A stretch of DNA of 6,225 nucleotides, from contig CAIVPY010000308.1 in NCBI GenBank assembly GCA_903907885.1, positions 1 through 6,225 of the forward strand, read 5' to 3'. This document shows positions 5,994 through 6,225 of the stretch, piece after piece. This stretch comes from an uncultured Bacteroidota bacterium (lineage in GTDB: Bacteria; Bacteroidota; Bacteroidia; UKL13-3). Within the stretch, counting starts at the first letter, position 1. The number at the start of each line of letters is the position of its first letter. The notes beneath the pieces are model-generated. The model ran no database searches. It had not been told where the DNA came from and saw only the letters and a program-made list of their open reading frames with translations. A program made the position numbers and the translations under genes.

Positions 5994-6225
5994 ATGGATT
6001 GGAAAGCAGAACCAATAAAGCATAAAGGCCAAAGCCGAATAGCCGTGTATTTTGAGAAAAATGCTGAGTGGATAGCTCGTATTAAAAAACTGGATGATGC
6101 AAGATGGAGCAATTCGTTAAAAGCTTGGCATTTGCCCGATAATGATGAAAACAGAAATCGGTTTAAAATTGACTTACTAGTCGTTTTAAGTGAAATACAT
6201 CAACAAAAAATTGAACAGTTTAAGC
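5994..6225 (+). CDS. Tyrosine recombinase/integrase, N-terminal arm region (partial, cut by window edge)
   Basis: An open frame of 77 codons starts at the ATG at 5994, the first Met after an in-frame TGA at 5976-5978, and runs off the window. It reads MDWKAEPIKHKGQSRIAVYF, then a helical segment NAEWIARIKKLDDARWSNSL, then KAWHLPDNDENRNRF, and ends LSEIHQQKIEQFK. A short basic strand, then RWS-x3-K-x-WHLP, then a segment ending in EQF is the pattern I recognise from the N-terminal DNA-binding arm of many Bacteroidota tyrosine recombinases, just before the SAM-like core-binding domain. Those enzymes cut and rejoin DNA at specific sites for integration, excision or inversion. The catalytic domain (R-H-R-Y) lies outside the window, so activity cannot be judged. 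The A-rich stretch before the ATG without a Shine-Dalgarno sequence is normal for this phylum. It is divergent from rpsL and unrelated to it in function. Confidence 0.75.
   Translation, partial: MDWKAEPIKHKGQSRIAVYFEKNAEWIARIKKLDDARWSNSLKAWHLPDNDENRNRFKIDLLVVLSEIHQQKIEQFK

Noticed and set aside
5909..6112. Minus-strand open frame of 67 codons
   Set aside because: It overlaps the recombinase-like gene and intergenic DNA in antisense; its predicted protein has no recognisable features, while the plus strand carries a coherent recombinase arm motif.

Overview
The window carries the front end of a bacterial ribosomal-protein operon, all on the minus strand, and at the far right the first codons of an unrelated gene on the plus strand. 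The organism is almost certainly a member of the Bacteroidota. The protein sequences are of the Bacteroidota type (for example L2 with MNPVDHPMGGGEGRASG, and the S10 start MSQKIRIKLK). fusA runs straight into rpsJ with no tuf between them. The genes have no convincing Shine-Dalgarno sequences, the DNA is AT-rich, and the promoter upstream matches the Bacteroidota form TTG-N20-TAnnTTTG. I cannot name a family or genus from this sequence.

Layout, in the direction of transcription (right to left): rpsL (S12), rpsG (S7), fusA (EF-G), rpsJ (S10), rplC (L3), rplD (L4), rplW (L23), and rplB (L2), which is cut by the left edge. Spacers are 34, 25, 11, 29, 1, 2 and 7 bases, so this reads as one continuous transcription unit. 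It joins what are separate str and S10 operons in E. coli. S12, S7, S10 and EF-G act in decoding, head assembly and translocation on the 30S side; L3, L4, L23 and L2 build the peptidyl-transferase surroundings and exit tunnel of the 50S subunit. No terminator lies within the operon. All complete genes appear intact.

The 314-base region 5680-5993 separates rpsL from the divergent gene. It holds a strong promoter candidate for the operon (P1) and a weaker one 146 bases further upstream (P2). The two share an identical CTTGCAT -33 region and an ATATTTTTT box at the same distance. Between them lie a short palindrome and a possible 15-codon leader ORF. A plus-strand TAnnTTTG box sits just before the gene that starts at 5994. 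That gene is open to the window edge and looks like the N-terminal arm of a Bacteroidota tyrosine recombinase.

Most of the window is ordinary core translation machinery. The parts worth a second look are the tandem promoter architecture and the recombinase gene beside the operon; no new system can be demonstrated from what is visible here.
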